DNA from: Desulfovibrionales bacterium GWA2_65_9
Lineage (GTDB): Bacteria > Desulfobacterota > Desulfovibrionia > Desulfovibrionales > Desulfovibrionaceae
Reading direction: 5' to 3'
DNA length: 8,913 nucleotides
NCBI GenBank assembly: GCA_001799475.1
Contig: MGTN01000036.1
Coordinates: forward strand, 855 to 9,767
Part shown: one piece after another, positions 1 through 5,752 of the stretch
Position numbering within the stretch: the first letter of the stretch is position 1
How the letters are laid out: the number at the start of each line of letters is the position of its first letter
Program-made: the position numbers and the translations under genes
The notes under the pieces: model-generated
Databases searched by the model: none
Told to the model about the DNA's origin: nothing
Seen by the model: only the letters and a program-made list of their open reading frames with translations

Positions 1-1062
1 GCCCAGGGCGTGGGAGCTTTCCAGCGCGGGCATGATGCCCTCCTGCCGCGACAGGGTCACAAAGGCGTCCAGCGCCACATCGTCGGTGACGGACACGTAC
101 CTGGCCCGGCCCGAGGCCTGGTAGGCCGCGTGCTCCGGACCCACGCCGGGATAGTCCAGCCCGGGCGCGATGGAATGCGAGGGCAGGATCTGGCCTTCCA
201 CGGTCTGGATGAGCTGGGTGTGCATGCCGTGCAGCACGCCGGGCGAACCCTGCTTGGACAGGGGCGCGGAGTGCCAGTCGCCGGGCTTGCCTGAGCCCGC
301 GGCCTCCACGCCGATGAGCGCGACCTGGGCATCGGGCACGAACTCGTGGAAGGCGCCGATGGCGTTGCTGCCGCCGCCCACGCAGGCGACCACGTAGTCG
401 GGCAGCGCGTCCGCCTGGGCCAGCATCTGCGCGCGGGCCTCACGGCTGATGCAGGACTGCAGCTCGCGCACGAGCAGCGGGAAGGGGTGCGGCCCGGCAG
501 CGGTGCCGAAGCAGTAGTGCGTGGTCTCCTGTTCGGCGATCCAGGCGCGCAGGGCGGCGTTGATGGCGTCCTTCAGGGTTTTGGTTCCGGATTCCACGGG
601 CACCACCGTAGCCCCGAAGAGCTTCATGCGGCGCACGTTGAGGCTCTGGCGCTCGACGTCGGTTGCGCCCATGTAGATGACGCACTCGAGCCCGAAGCGC
701 GCGGCGGCCAGCGCCGTGGCCACGCCGTGCTGGCCTGCGCCGGTCTCAGCGAGCAGGCGCGTCTTGCCGAGCTTCTTGGTCAGGAGCGCCTGGCCGATGG
801 TGTTGTTGACCTTGTGCGCGCCGCCGTGGGCCAGGTCCTCGCGCTTGAGCCAGAGTTTGATGCCCAGGTCGCGGGACAGGTTCGGGCAGAAGGTCAGCGC
901 CGTGGGCCGGCCCACGAAGTGGGTCAGCTCACTGGCCAGCTCGTCCTGGAACTCCTTGGAGGGCAGGATGCGCGCCATGGCCTCCTCCAGCTCCAGGAGC
1001 GGGGGCATGAGCAGCTCGGGCACGAACTGCCCGCCGAAATCGCCGAAATAGCCTTTCTTCAC
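1..1062 (-). CDS. trpB: Tryptophan synthase beta subunit, 3' end cut by window edge
   Basis: TrpB joins indole, supplied by TrpA through the subunit tunnel, to L-serine by PLP chemistry to give L-tryptophan in the cytoplasm. The visible part is 354 residues of the roughly 390-400 usual for the family, and the frame runs open off position 1. The PLP Schiff-base lysine is K84 in AHKVNN (K87 in Salmonella). The catalytic Glu is E106 in ETGAGQHG (E109). The phosphate-binding loop GGGSN is residues 229-233, and PALESSHAL near residue 350 is also canonical. The sequence follows the E. coli-like TrpB1 type rather than the longer TrpB2. The start is GTG at 1062; its GTGA overlaps the trpF stop by 4 nt, and AAGGGG lies 7 nt upstream. 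The loop reads HGGAHK where HTGAHK is commoner, a mild variant. trpA is expected next, outside the window. Identification is secure; only the C-terminus is unseen. Confidence 0.97.
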   Translation of the reverse strand, partial: MKKGYFGDFGGQFVPELLMPPLLELEEAMARILPSKEFQDELASELTHFVGRPTALTFCPNLSRDLGIKLWLKREDLAHGGAHKVNNTIGQALLTKKLGKTRLLAETGAGQHGVATALAAARFGLECVIYMGATDVERQSLNVRRMKLFGATVVPVESGTKTLKDAINAALRAWIAEQETTHYCFGTAAGPHPFPLLVRELQSCISREARAQMLAQADALPDYVVACVGGGSNAIGAFHEFVPDAQVALIGVEAAGSGKPGDWHSAPLSKQGSPGVLHGMHTQLIQTVEGQILPSHSIAPGLDYPGVGPEHAAYQASGRARYVSVTDDVALDAFVTLSRQEGIMPALESSHALG

Positions 1063-1769
1063 GGGGTCACCCCTTGCGTTTGGGCCGCGCGGGCCGCCTT
1101 GATTGCAGCAAAGGCCGCGCGCAGCAGTTGTTCGTCCTTGAGGCCGGGCGCGGCTTCCACGCCCGAGTTGAGGTCCAGGCCTGACGGTGTAAACCGGGAA
1201 AGCAGGTCCGGGATGGTGTCCGGGCTGAGCCCCCCGGCCAGCAGCCAGGGGCGCGGGAACTTGGCCTGGGCCAGGATCTCCGCGGCCTTGCTCCCGCTCG
1301 CAGAACCGTCCCCAGAGCCGATATGAGAACCGATCACCCGGCCATGCCCGCCGCCGCCCGAGCCCGCGTCCACGAGCATGTGGCCGCAGTAGGGGGCGTA
1401 GCGGTCCAGCTCGGCCTGGAAGGCCTCCAGGCTCGCGGCCTTTTCCGGCCAGAAGACCTTGATGATGCGTCCCGGCCCCATGCGTTCCGCCAGCACGGCG
1501 CAGAAGGACTCGGTCTGGCCGCCATGGAGCTGCGCCAGGTCCAGCCGCCCGGCGGCCATGATGCCGAGCGCCTCCATGGGCTTCTGGTCCAGGAACACGC
1601 CGACCTTGCGCACCCCGGGCAAGTGCAGGCGCGCGGGGAATTCCGGCGTGGTGTTGCGCGGGCTGCCCGGATGGAAGATGAAGCCCAGCAGGTCTGCGCC
1701 AAGCTCGGCGCAGAGCAGGGCGTCCTGCTCGCGGGTCATGCCGCAGACCTTGACCAGCAATGCATTCAT
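1059..1769 (-). CDS. trpF: Phosphoribosylanthranilate isomerase, with a Gly/Ser-rich insertion
   Basis: TrpF carries out the Amadori rearrangement of N-(5'-phosphoribosyl)anthranilate to CdRP, the third step of the Trp branch. It is a 236-residue (beta/alpha)8 barrel, somewhat longer than the usual 200-210. The general base is C9 in KVCGMT and the general acid is D134 in MLVDAG. Other family motifs are GADLLGFIFHPGSPR (24-38), VGVFLD (56-61), LAQLHG (78-83), LAGGLSP (177-183) and GLDLNSGVEAAPGLKD (197-212). The segment after D134, usually GG(T/S)G followed by FDW, here reads GGGGHGR and then a Gly/Ser-rich stretch to about residue 160; the FDW is missing. I chose ATG 1769 over the longer open frame to 1850 because it matches the family N-terminus and its ATGA overlaps the trpC stop by 4 nt. 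The upstream SD is weak (GAGAG, 9 nt away), so translation probably depends on coupling to trpC. Confidence 0.95.
   Translation of the reverse strand: MNALLVKVCGMTREQDALLCAELGADLLGFIFHPGSPRNTTPEFPARLHLPGVRKVGVFLDQKPMEALGIMAAGRLDLAQLHGGQTESFCAVLAERMGPGRIIKVFWPEKAASLEAFQAELDRYAPYCGHMLVDAGSGGGGHGRVIGSHIGSGDGSASGSKAAEILAQAKFPRPWLLAGGLSPDTIPDLLSRFTPSGLDLNSGVEAAPGLKDEQLLRAAFAAIKAARAAQTQGVTP
1070..1075 (-). promoter_or_regulatory. trpB ribosome-binding site inside trpF
   Basis: AAGGGG lies 7 nt before the GTG start at 1062. It supports GTG as the trpB initiator, overlapping the trpF stop. Confidence 0.75.
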
Positions 1770-2593
1770 GAAGTCGCGCTCTCTTTTTCGTGTCGGGTTT
1801 TGGCCACATTGGCGAGTTTGCCCAGCGCCGCGCCGGGGTCGCTCTGGCACATGAGCGAGGTGCCGATGAGCACGGCGTCAAAACCCAGGTCGGCCATCTC
1901 CACCAGCTGTTCCGGCGTGTCCAGGCCCGAGGCGCTGATCCACAGCTCACCCGCCTGCTTGTGCCGGGCCAGCCGTCGCGAGGTGCCGAGATCCGTGGTC
2001 AGCTTGTCCAGGTCGCGGTTGTTGACCTGGATGATCTCGGCCCCTGCCTCCCGCGCGACCACCAGGTCGGCCTCGTCGAAGACCTCGCACACGGCCTCCA
2101 GGCCGAACTGGCGGCAGGCGTCGAGCATCTCGCGCACCTCGGCGGCGCCCTTGAACATGCGCATGATGAGCAAAAGCGCCGAGGCACGCGTGGCGGCGGT
2201 TTCGACGACCTGCAGCGGGTCGAGCAGGAAGTCCTTGCGCAGCATGGGCCGCCCGGCAAAGGCCATGTCCGAGAGGAAGCGCAGGTCGCCCTGGAAGTGC
2301 GCGGCCTCGGTGAGCACGGAGAAGGCAGCGGCCCCGCCTGCGGCGTACATGCGGGCCACGTCGGCGGGCGAGAGCTTCAGGTTGATGACCCCGCGCGAGG
2401 GCGAGGCGCGCTTGTACTCGGCGATGACCGCCGGGGCTCCGGCCCTGCGCAGGGCCTCGGAGAAGCCCGGCCGAAGCCCTGGCCAGGGCGACGGCAATTG
2501 TCCGTCCCCGGCCAGCTTGTGCAGCCGGGCGATGCCAGCCTGCTGCGCGGCCCGGAAGCGGTCGAGCATGCTCTGCGCCCTATCCGTTGACAT
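1766..2593 (-). CDS. trpC: Indole-3-glycerol phosphate synthase
   Basis: TrpC closes and decarboxylates CdRP to indole-3-glycerol phosphate, the substrate of tryptophan synthase. The 275-residue length is normal for a single-domain enzyme, so it is not fused to TrpF as in E. coli. Catalytic positions are visible: E59 and K61 in IAEYKRASPSRG, K120 in LRKDFLLD, E170 in VCEVFDEAD and N191 in VNNRDL. SVLTEAAHFQGDL (92-104) and VLIGTSLM (241-248) are also typical. One deviation stands out: the usual SESG substrate motif reads S220-A-S-G, so the Glu matching E210 of the Sulfolobus enzyme is Ala here. The start at ATG 2593 lies inside the end of trpD (14-nt overlap) and has AAGAGG 7 nt upstream. The open frame continues to 2632 without family-like sequence, so the later start is preferred. 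Confidence 0.96.
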   Translation of the reverse strand: MSTDRAQSMLDRFRAAQQAGIARLHKLAGDGQLPSPWPGLRPGFSEALRRAGAPAVIAEYKRASPSRGVINLKLSPADVARMYAAGGAAAFSVLTEAAHFQGDLRFLSDMAFAGRPMLRKDFLLDPLQVVETAATRASALLLIMRMFKGAAEVREMLDACRQFGLEAVCEVFDEADLVVAREAGAEIIQVNNRDLDKLTTDLGTSRRLARHKQAGELWISASGLDTPEQLVEMADLGFDAVLIGTSLMCQSDPGAALGKLANVAKTRHEKESATS

Positions 2594-3641
2594 TGGCGAA
2601 CCTCTTTGCCGCGCCGTCGGCCACGGCCTCACGCGCCTCGCGCATGCAGTCGGCCAGGGCCTTGCCGCTGACGAGGTGCAGGGCCGCGCCCAGGTTGAGC
2701 GCGGTCATGTCCTGCATGGCTTTGCCCGCCTTGCCCGTGAGCACGTCCCGGATGGCCGTGAGCGCCGCGGCCTTGTCAGCCACGCGCACCTCGTCCGGGT
2801 CGTGGACGGGTATGCCGAACTCGCGCGGGTCCAGGTGGAACGGCGTGACCTTGCCCCGGTCCAGGGCAAAGCCCACGGCCGGGCCAAAGGGCGTCAGCTC
2901 GTCAAATCCTCCAGGCCCTCCGGGGCCGCCCGTCTCCTGGCCGCTGCCGTCAAATCCGACGATTCCGTGGATGACCAGGGCGGTCAGGTCCGGCGCGGTG
3001 AGGGCCAGGGTCTCGGCCATGAGCTTCAGCGCGTATGGCTGGCCCACGCCCAGGAGCTGGTGCGAGGGCAGGGCCGGGTTCAGGAGCGGGCCCATGAGGT
3101 TGAACAGGGTGCGCACGCCGAGCTCCCGGCGCACGGGCGCGATGTGCGCAAAGGCCGGGTGGTAGTTCGGCGCGAAGAGGAACACGAAGCCCTGGCGCGC
3201 CAGCTCGCCCGCCACCTCGTCCGGGCCGGTGTCGAGCCGGATGCCCAGGCCTTCCAGGGCGTCGGCGCTGCCGCTGGACGAGGACACGGCGCGGTTGCCG
3301 TGCTTGACCACCCGGTGGCCCAGGGCCGCCAGGTACAGCGCTACCGCCGTGGAGCAGTTGAAGCTGTTCGAGAGGTCGCCGCCGGTGCCCACGATGTCGA
3401 TGATGGGCCGGTCTGTGGGCAGGCCGGTGACCAGCCGGGCGCGCTCCAGGCCCGCGCGGGCGGCAGCGGCCACCTCGAGCGCGGTCTCGCCCTTGGCCCG
3501 CAGGCCCATGAGCAGGGCTCCGGCCTGGGCCGGGGAGAGCTCGCCCTCGAAGAGTTCGCCGAAAGCGTAGGCCGCCTGCTTCGGGGTCAGGTCGACGCCG
3601 TTGCCGAGGGTGTCCAGGATGTCGCGCATGGAGTAGCTCAT
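2580..3641 (-). CDS. trpD: Anthranilate phosphoribosyltransferase, with a Gly/Pro-rich insertion
   Basis: TrpD transfers the phosphoribosyl group of PRPP to anthranilate, the second step of the Trp branch. It has 353 residues, near the upper end of the usual 330-350, and is separate from TrpG, unlike the E. coli fusion. The N-terminal helical domain is roughly residues 1-75. The PRPP loop is DIVGTGGD (82-89), followed by NCSTAVALYLAA (95-106), KHGNRAVSSSSGSAD (113-127), the anthranilate-site NYHPAFAHIAPVRRELG (159-175) and LFNLMGPLLNP (179-189). The Mg-binding acidic pair is D247-E248 in GFDELTP. Between the preceding strand (LVIHG, 222-226) and that pair lies an unusual stretch containing GGPGGPGG, about 17 residues longer than the short HG-x-GLDE spacing I expect. 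ATG 3641 has a strong SD (GGGAGG, 5 nt away) and starts 15 nt after the trpG stop. The last 14 nt overlap trpC. Confidence 0.97.
   Translation of the reverse strand: MSYSMRDILDTLGNGVDLTPKQAAYAFGELFEGELSPAQAGALLMGLRAKGETALEVAAAARAGLERARLVTGLPTDRPIIDIVGTGGDLSNSFNCSTAVALYLAALGHRVVKHGNRAVSSSSGSADALEGLGIRLDTGPDEVAGELARQGFVFLFAPNYHPAFAHIAPVRRELGVRTLFNLMGPLLNPALPSHQLLGVGQPYALKLMAETLALTAPDLTALVIHGIVGFDGSGQETGGPGGPGGFDELTPFGPAVGFALDRGKVTPFHLDPREFGIPVHDPDEVRVADKAAALTAIRDVLTGKAGKAMQDMTALNLGAALHLVSGKALADCMREAREAVADGAAKRFANVNG
2601..2606 (-). promoter_or_regulatory. trpC ribosome-binding site inside trpD
   Basis: AAGAGG lies 7 nt before ATG 2593 within the end of trpD. It decides for this start over a more upstream one in the open frame. 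Confidence 0.75.
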
Positions 3642-3646
3642 CTCAT

Positions 3647-3652
3647 CCTCCC
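3647..3652 (-). promoter_or_regulatory. trpD ribosome-binding site
   Basis: GGGAGG lies 5 nt before ATG 3641 in the 15-nt gap after trpG. An ATG inside this gap is out of frame and meets a stop after one codon. Confidence 0.8.
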
Positions 3653-3656
3653 GGCC

Positions 3657-4247
3657 CTAGGCGGCCTGCTTGTTGTGTTTGAGGAAGTTGGCCAGAAGCT
3701 TCGGCCCGTCCGGGGTCAGGATGGACTCCGGGTGGAACTGCACGCCGCTCCAGGGGCGGTCGGTGTAGCACATGCCCATGACCTCGCCCTCGGCGGTTCT
3801 GGCCGTCACGCGCAGCTTTTCCGGGGCCTCATGGGCCAGGACCAGCAGCGAATGGTAGCGGCAGACCTCAAAGGGATTGTCCAGGCCCTCGAAGACATCC
3901 GTGCCGTCGTGCAGCACGGGCGAGGTCTTGCCGTGCATGATGCGTTCGGCCCGGACCACGGATGCCCCGGCGAAGTGGCCCAGGGTCTGGTGGCCCAGGC
4001 AGACGCCCAGCGTCGGCACGGCCATGCCGGTCTTTTCCAGCAGGGCCAGGAACCGCAAGCAGTTGCCGGCGTTCTCCGGGCGGCTGGGGCCAGGCGACAG
4101 GCACACGCGGTCGAGGCCGGCCACAAAGCTTGCGTCGAGCAGTTCCGGGCGGTCGTTGCGCAGCACCACGGGATTTGCCCCGAGCTGCTGGAAGGCCTGC
4201 ACCAGATTGAAGGTGAAGGAGTCGAAGTTATCGATCAGCAAAAACAT
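3657..4247 (-). CDS. trpG: Anthranilate synthase glutaminase subunit (component II)
   Basis: TrpG hydrolyses glutamine and channels ammonia to TrpE, which makes anthranilate from chorismate. It is a stand-alone class I glutamine amidotransferase of 196 residues, the usual length. The catalytic triad is C83 in GVCLGHQTLG, H172 and E174 in GVQFHPESILT. Other family signatures are LIDNFDSF at 4-11, HGKTS at 105-109 and YHSL at 131-134. The loop usually written SPGPGTP reads SPGPSRP (51-57), a position that varies in this family. A PabA role (folate) cannot be excluded from sequence alone, since some TrpG proteins serve both pathways, but its position directly after trpE argues for Trp synthesis. 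ATG 4247 lies 20 nt inside the end of trpE in another frame and has its own SD (AAGGGGG, 6 nt away). The longer open frame upstream is trpE read out of phase. Confidence 0.96.
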   Translation of the reverse strand: MFLLIDNFDSFTFNLVQAFQQLGANPVVLRNDRPELLDASFVAGLDRVCLSPGPSRPENAGNCLRFLALLEKTGMAVPTLGVCLGHQTLGHFAGASVVRAERIMHGKTSPVLHDGTDVFEGLDNPFEVCRYHSLLVLAHEAPEKLRVTARTAEGEVMGMCYTDRPWSGVQFHPESILTPDGPKLLANFLKHNKQAA

Positions 4248-5640
4248 CGCCAACCCCCTTGGAGGACAGAATCTCGCGGATGATGCGGGCCTTGTTGTGG
4301 CATTCCTGCCATTCCTTTTCCGGCTCGGAGTCGTAGACCAGCCCGGCCCCGGCCTGCCAGGAGCACACGCCATCGCGCATCCACATGCTGCGGATGGTGA
4401 TGCCTGTGCCCAGGTGCACCGGGCCCTGGCCCAGGCCCAGCCAGCCCATGGCTCCGGCGTACGGGCCGCGGTCGATCTGCTCCATTTTGGCGATGGTCTC
4501 CATGGCCCAGATCTTGGGCGCGCCGGCCACGGTGCCGGCCGGGAAGGTGGCCTGGAGCACGTCAAAGGCGTCCAGGTCCGCACGCAGGTCGGCCTCCACG
4601 TAGCTGGTCAGGTGCATGACATGGGAGAAGCGCTCCACGCACATGAACTTGGCCACCTCCACGCTGCCGGGCGTGGCGATGCGGCCCAGGTCGTTGCGGC
4701 CCAGATCCACCAGCATGACGTGCTCGGCGCGTTCCTTGGGGTCGGCCAAAAGCTCGCGCTCCAGGGCCATGTCCTGGGCCTCGGTCTCGCCGCGCGGGCG
4801 GGTTCCGGCGATGGGCCGCACTTCCAGCCTGCCCGCGTCGCACTTGACCAGCATTTCCGGCGAGCTGCCGAGCAGGGTCTCGTCCTCAAAGCGCATGTAG
4901 AACATGAACGGCGAGGGGTTGGCCTGGCGCAGGCGGCGGTACACGCCGAACGGCTGGCCGGCGAACGGCGTTTCGAAGCGCACCGAGAGCACCAGTTGGA
5001 TGCCCTCGCCATCGGTGATGAGCTCCTTGGCCCTCCGCACCCCGGCCATGAACGCTTCCTTGCCCGGCCGGAACGTGGGTTCCTTGGTCTCCAGGGCAAA
5101 GGACCCGGCGTCGCCCGGATCGGCGAATTTGGGTCCGTCGTTCTCGTCCAGCGACAGGTAGCAGCAGCGGTGGCGCAGGTGGTCGAAGAGCACCACCTGG
5201 CCGGGCAGCACCAGGCGCGTCTCGGCCTTGCCTGGCGGCAGGGCGGACTCAAGCTTGGGCTCCAGCATGCCGCCGATGCCATAGCCCAGGTAGCCGTACA
5301 GGGCGCGGGTGAGGGCGGGCAGCGGCTCGCGTTCGGCGGGCTGGTCGATCTCGATGGCGCGCAAGAGCTTGCGCACGCCCTGCATGTAGTCCAGGCCGTC
5401 CAGGGCCTGAAGCTCCTTCAACCGCTCGTCGCGGATGTCGAGCTTGAGCTTGCCGTCCTGCTGCTCGGCCAGAAGCCGGAAGTCCCAGGCGATGAGGCTG
5501 TAGCGGCCAAGGCGGCCGTCGACCTCGGCGCTTTCGAGCAGGATGCCGGGAGCGGTGCCCACCAGGCCCAGGTACAGGCTGATGGGCGTCTGCACGTCGG
5601 CCGGGAGCCATTTCCCGTAGTGCTTCAGGCGAATATCCAT
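4228..5640 (-). CDS. trpE: Anthranilate synthase component I
   Basis: TrpE aminates chorismate and removes pyruvate to form anthranilate, the committed step of Trp synthesis, using ammonia from TrpG. Its 470 residues fall within the usual 450-520. The N-terminal regulatory domain carries LLESAEV (34-40), the LLES element of the tryptophan pocket in Salmonella TrpE, so feedback inhibition by Trp is likely. The C-terminal chorismate-binding domain shows PIAGTRPRG (276-284), the ADPKERAEHVMLVDLGRND region (299-317), TFPAGTVAGAPK (365-376), AGAMGWLGLG (395-404), TGITIRSMWM (412-421) and QAGAGLVYDSEPEKEW (429-444). These favour TrpE over PabB or salicylate-type enzymes, and the neighbours settle it. 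ATG 5640 follows a strong SD (GGAGGG). An in-frame ATG at 5712 would add 24 residues but lies inside the terminator hairpin without a good SD. The gene sits directly behind the tyrA-linked attenuator. Confidence 0.97.
   Translation of the reverse strand: MDIRLKHYGKWLPADVQTPISLYLGLVGTAPGILLESAEVDGRLGRYSLIAWDFRLLAEQQDGKLKLDIRDERLKELQALDGLDYMQGVRKLLRAIEIDQPAEREPLPALTRALYGYLGYGIGGMLEPKLESALPPGKAETRLVLPGQVVLFDHLRHRCCYLSLDENDGPKFADPGDAGSFALETKEPTFRPGKEAFMAGVRRAKELITDGEGIQLVLSVRFETPFAGQPFGVYRRLRQANPSPFMFYMRFEDETLLGSSPEMLVKCDAGRLEVRPIAGTRPRGETEAQDMALERELLADPKERAEHVMLVDLGRNDLGRIATPGSVEVAKFMCVERFSHVMHLTSYVEADLRADLDAFDVLQATFPAGTVAGAPKIWAMETIAKMEQIDRGPYAGAMGWLGLGQGPVHLGTGITIRSMWMRDGVCSWQAGAGLVYDSEPEKEWQECHNKARIIREILSSKGVGDVFADR
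4254..4260 (-). promoter_or_regulatory. trpG ribosome-binding site inside trpE
   Basis: AAGGGGG lies 6 nt before ATG 4247, within the last codons of trpE. It supports the 20-nt overlapping start, where MFLLIDNFDS matches the family N-terminus. Confidence 0.8.
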
Positions 5641-5644
5641 TGTT

Positions 5645-5650
5645 CCCTCC
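5645..5650 (-). promoter_or_regulatory. trpE ribosome-binding site
   Basis: GGAGGG lies 4 nt before ATG 5640. It is the strongest SD in the gap, and it decides for this start over the in-frame ATG at 5712. It lies outside the attenuator hairpins, so translation of trpE should not be blocked once the message is made. Confidence 0.85.
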
Positions 5651-5651
5651 G

Positions 5652-5683
5652 TGTCATGAAAAATGCCGGCATGTCGTGAAAAA
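5652..5683. repeat. Two 12-bp direct repeats, 20 bp apart
   Basis: On the plus strand TGTCATGAAAAA (5652-5663) and TGTCGTGAAAAA (5672-5683) match at 11 of 12 positions. The 20-bp period is about two helical turns. They lie between the attenuator hairpin and the trpE ribosome-binding site, and the second repeat includes part of the terminator T-tract. They may be paired protein-binding sites or may simply reflect A-rich flanks. Confidence 0.5.
5663..5672. repeat. 10-bp perfect palindrome ATGCCGGCAT
   Basis: This perfect palindrome sits exactly between the two TGTCRTGAAAAA repeats. On the minus strand it is followed by TTTT. As RNA it has too few pairs and too small a loop to be a convincing terminator. 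As DNA it could be an operator core. Confidence 0.45.
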
Positions 5684-5710
5684 AAGCCGCGACCCTGTGC
5701 GGGACGCGGC
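5679..5710 (-). terminator. Intrinsic terminator between tyrA and trpE
   Basis: On the minus strand the hairpin is GCCGCG, T, CCC, a five-base loop GCACA, GGG, T, CGCGGC, followed at once by seven T. It has six outer GC pairs, one U-U mismatch and three inner GC pairs. This is a strong Rho-independent terminator placed about 40 nt before the trpE start, inside an otherwise continuous operon. That position suggests conditional rather than obligatory termination. No second promoter is evident behind it. Confidence 0.85.
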
Positions 5711-5752
5711 ATACACTTCGTCAAACTTCGCCCCTGGGCGAAAGCCGCGTCC
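5702..5752 (-). promoter_or_regulatory. Predicted antiterminator stem (segments 2 and 3)
   Basis: The two arms at 5744-5752 and 5702-5710 form a perfect 9-bp inverted repeat. The 33-nt loop contains its own six-pair hairpin (5727-5732 with 5737-5742, loop of four), which brings the arms together. The 3' arm is also the 5' arm of the terminator, so this fold disables termination. The 5' arm abuts the tyrA stop codon. Confidence 0.72.

Noticed and set aside
1323..4283. 986-codon open frame on the plus strand
   Set aside because: It runs opposite to trpF, trpC, trpD and trpG, has low-complexity composition without family motifs, and is a shadow of GC-rich codon bias on the other strand.
5663..5676. 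Palindrome ATGCCGGCAT plus T-run as a second terminator
   Set aside because: With a realistic loop only three pairs remain and the T-run is short. It is listed as a palindrome only.
3877..5679. 600-codon open frame on the plus strand
   Set aside because: It is antisense to trpG and trpE, with no recognisable domains and no credible RBS context. It is the same GC-driven artefact.
5638..5712. Longer trpE start at ATG 5712 (24 extra residues)
   Set aside because: The ATG lies at the base of the terminator hairpin and lacks a good SD. ATG 5640 has GGAGGG at proper spacing and matches the usual TrpE N-terminus.
5690..5724. TTGACG in the tyrA-trpE gap (minus strand) as a -35 box for a trp promoter
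   Set aside because: At 17 nt spacing the -10 position is GC-rich and unlike TATAAT, and such a promoter would lie within the hairpin arms. A promoter of another type cannot be fully excluded.
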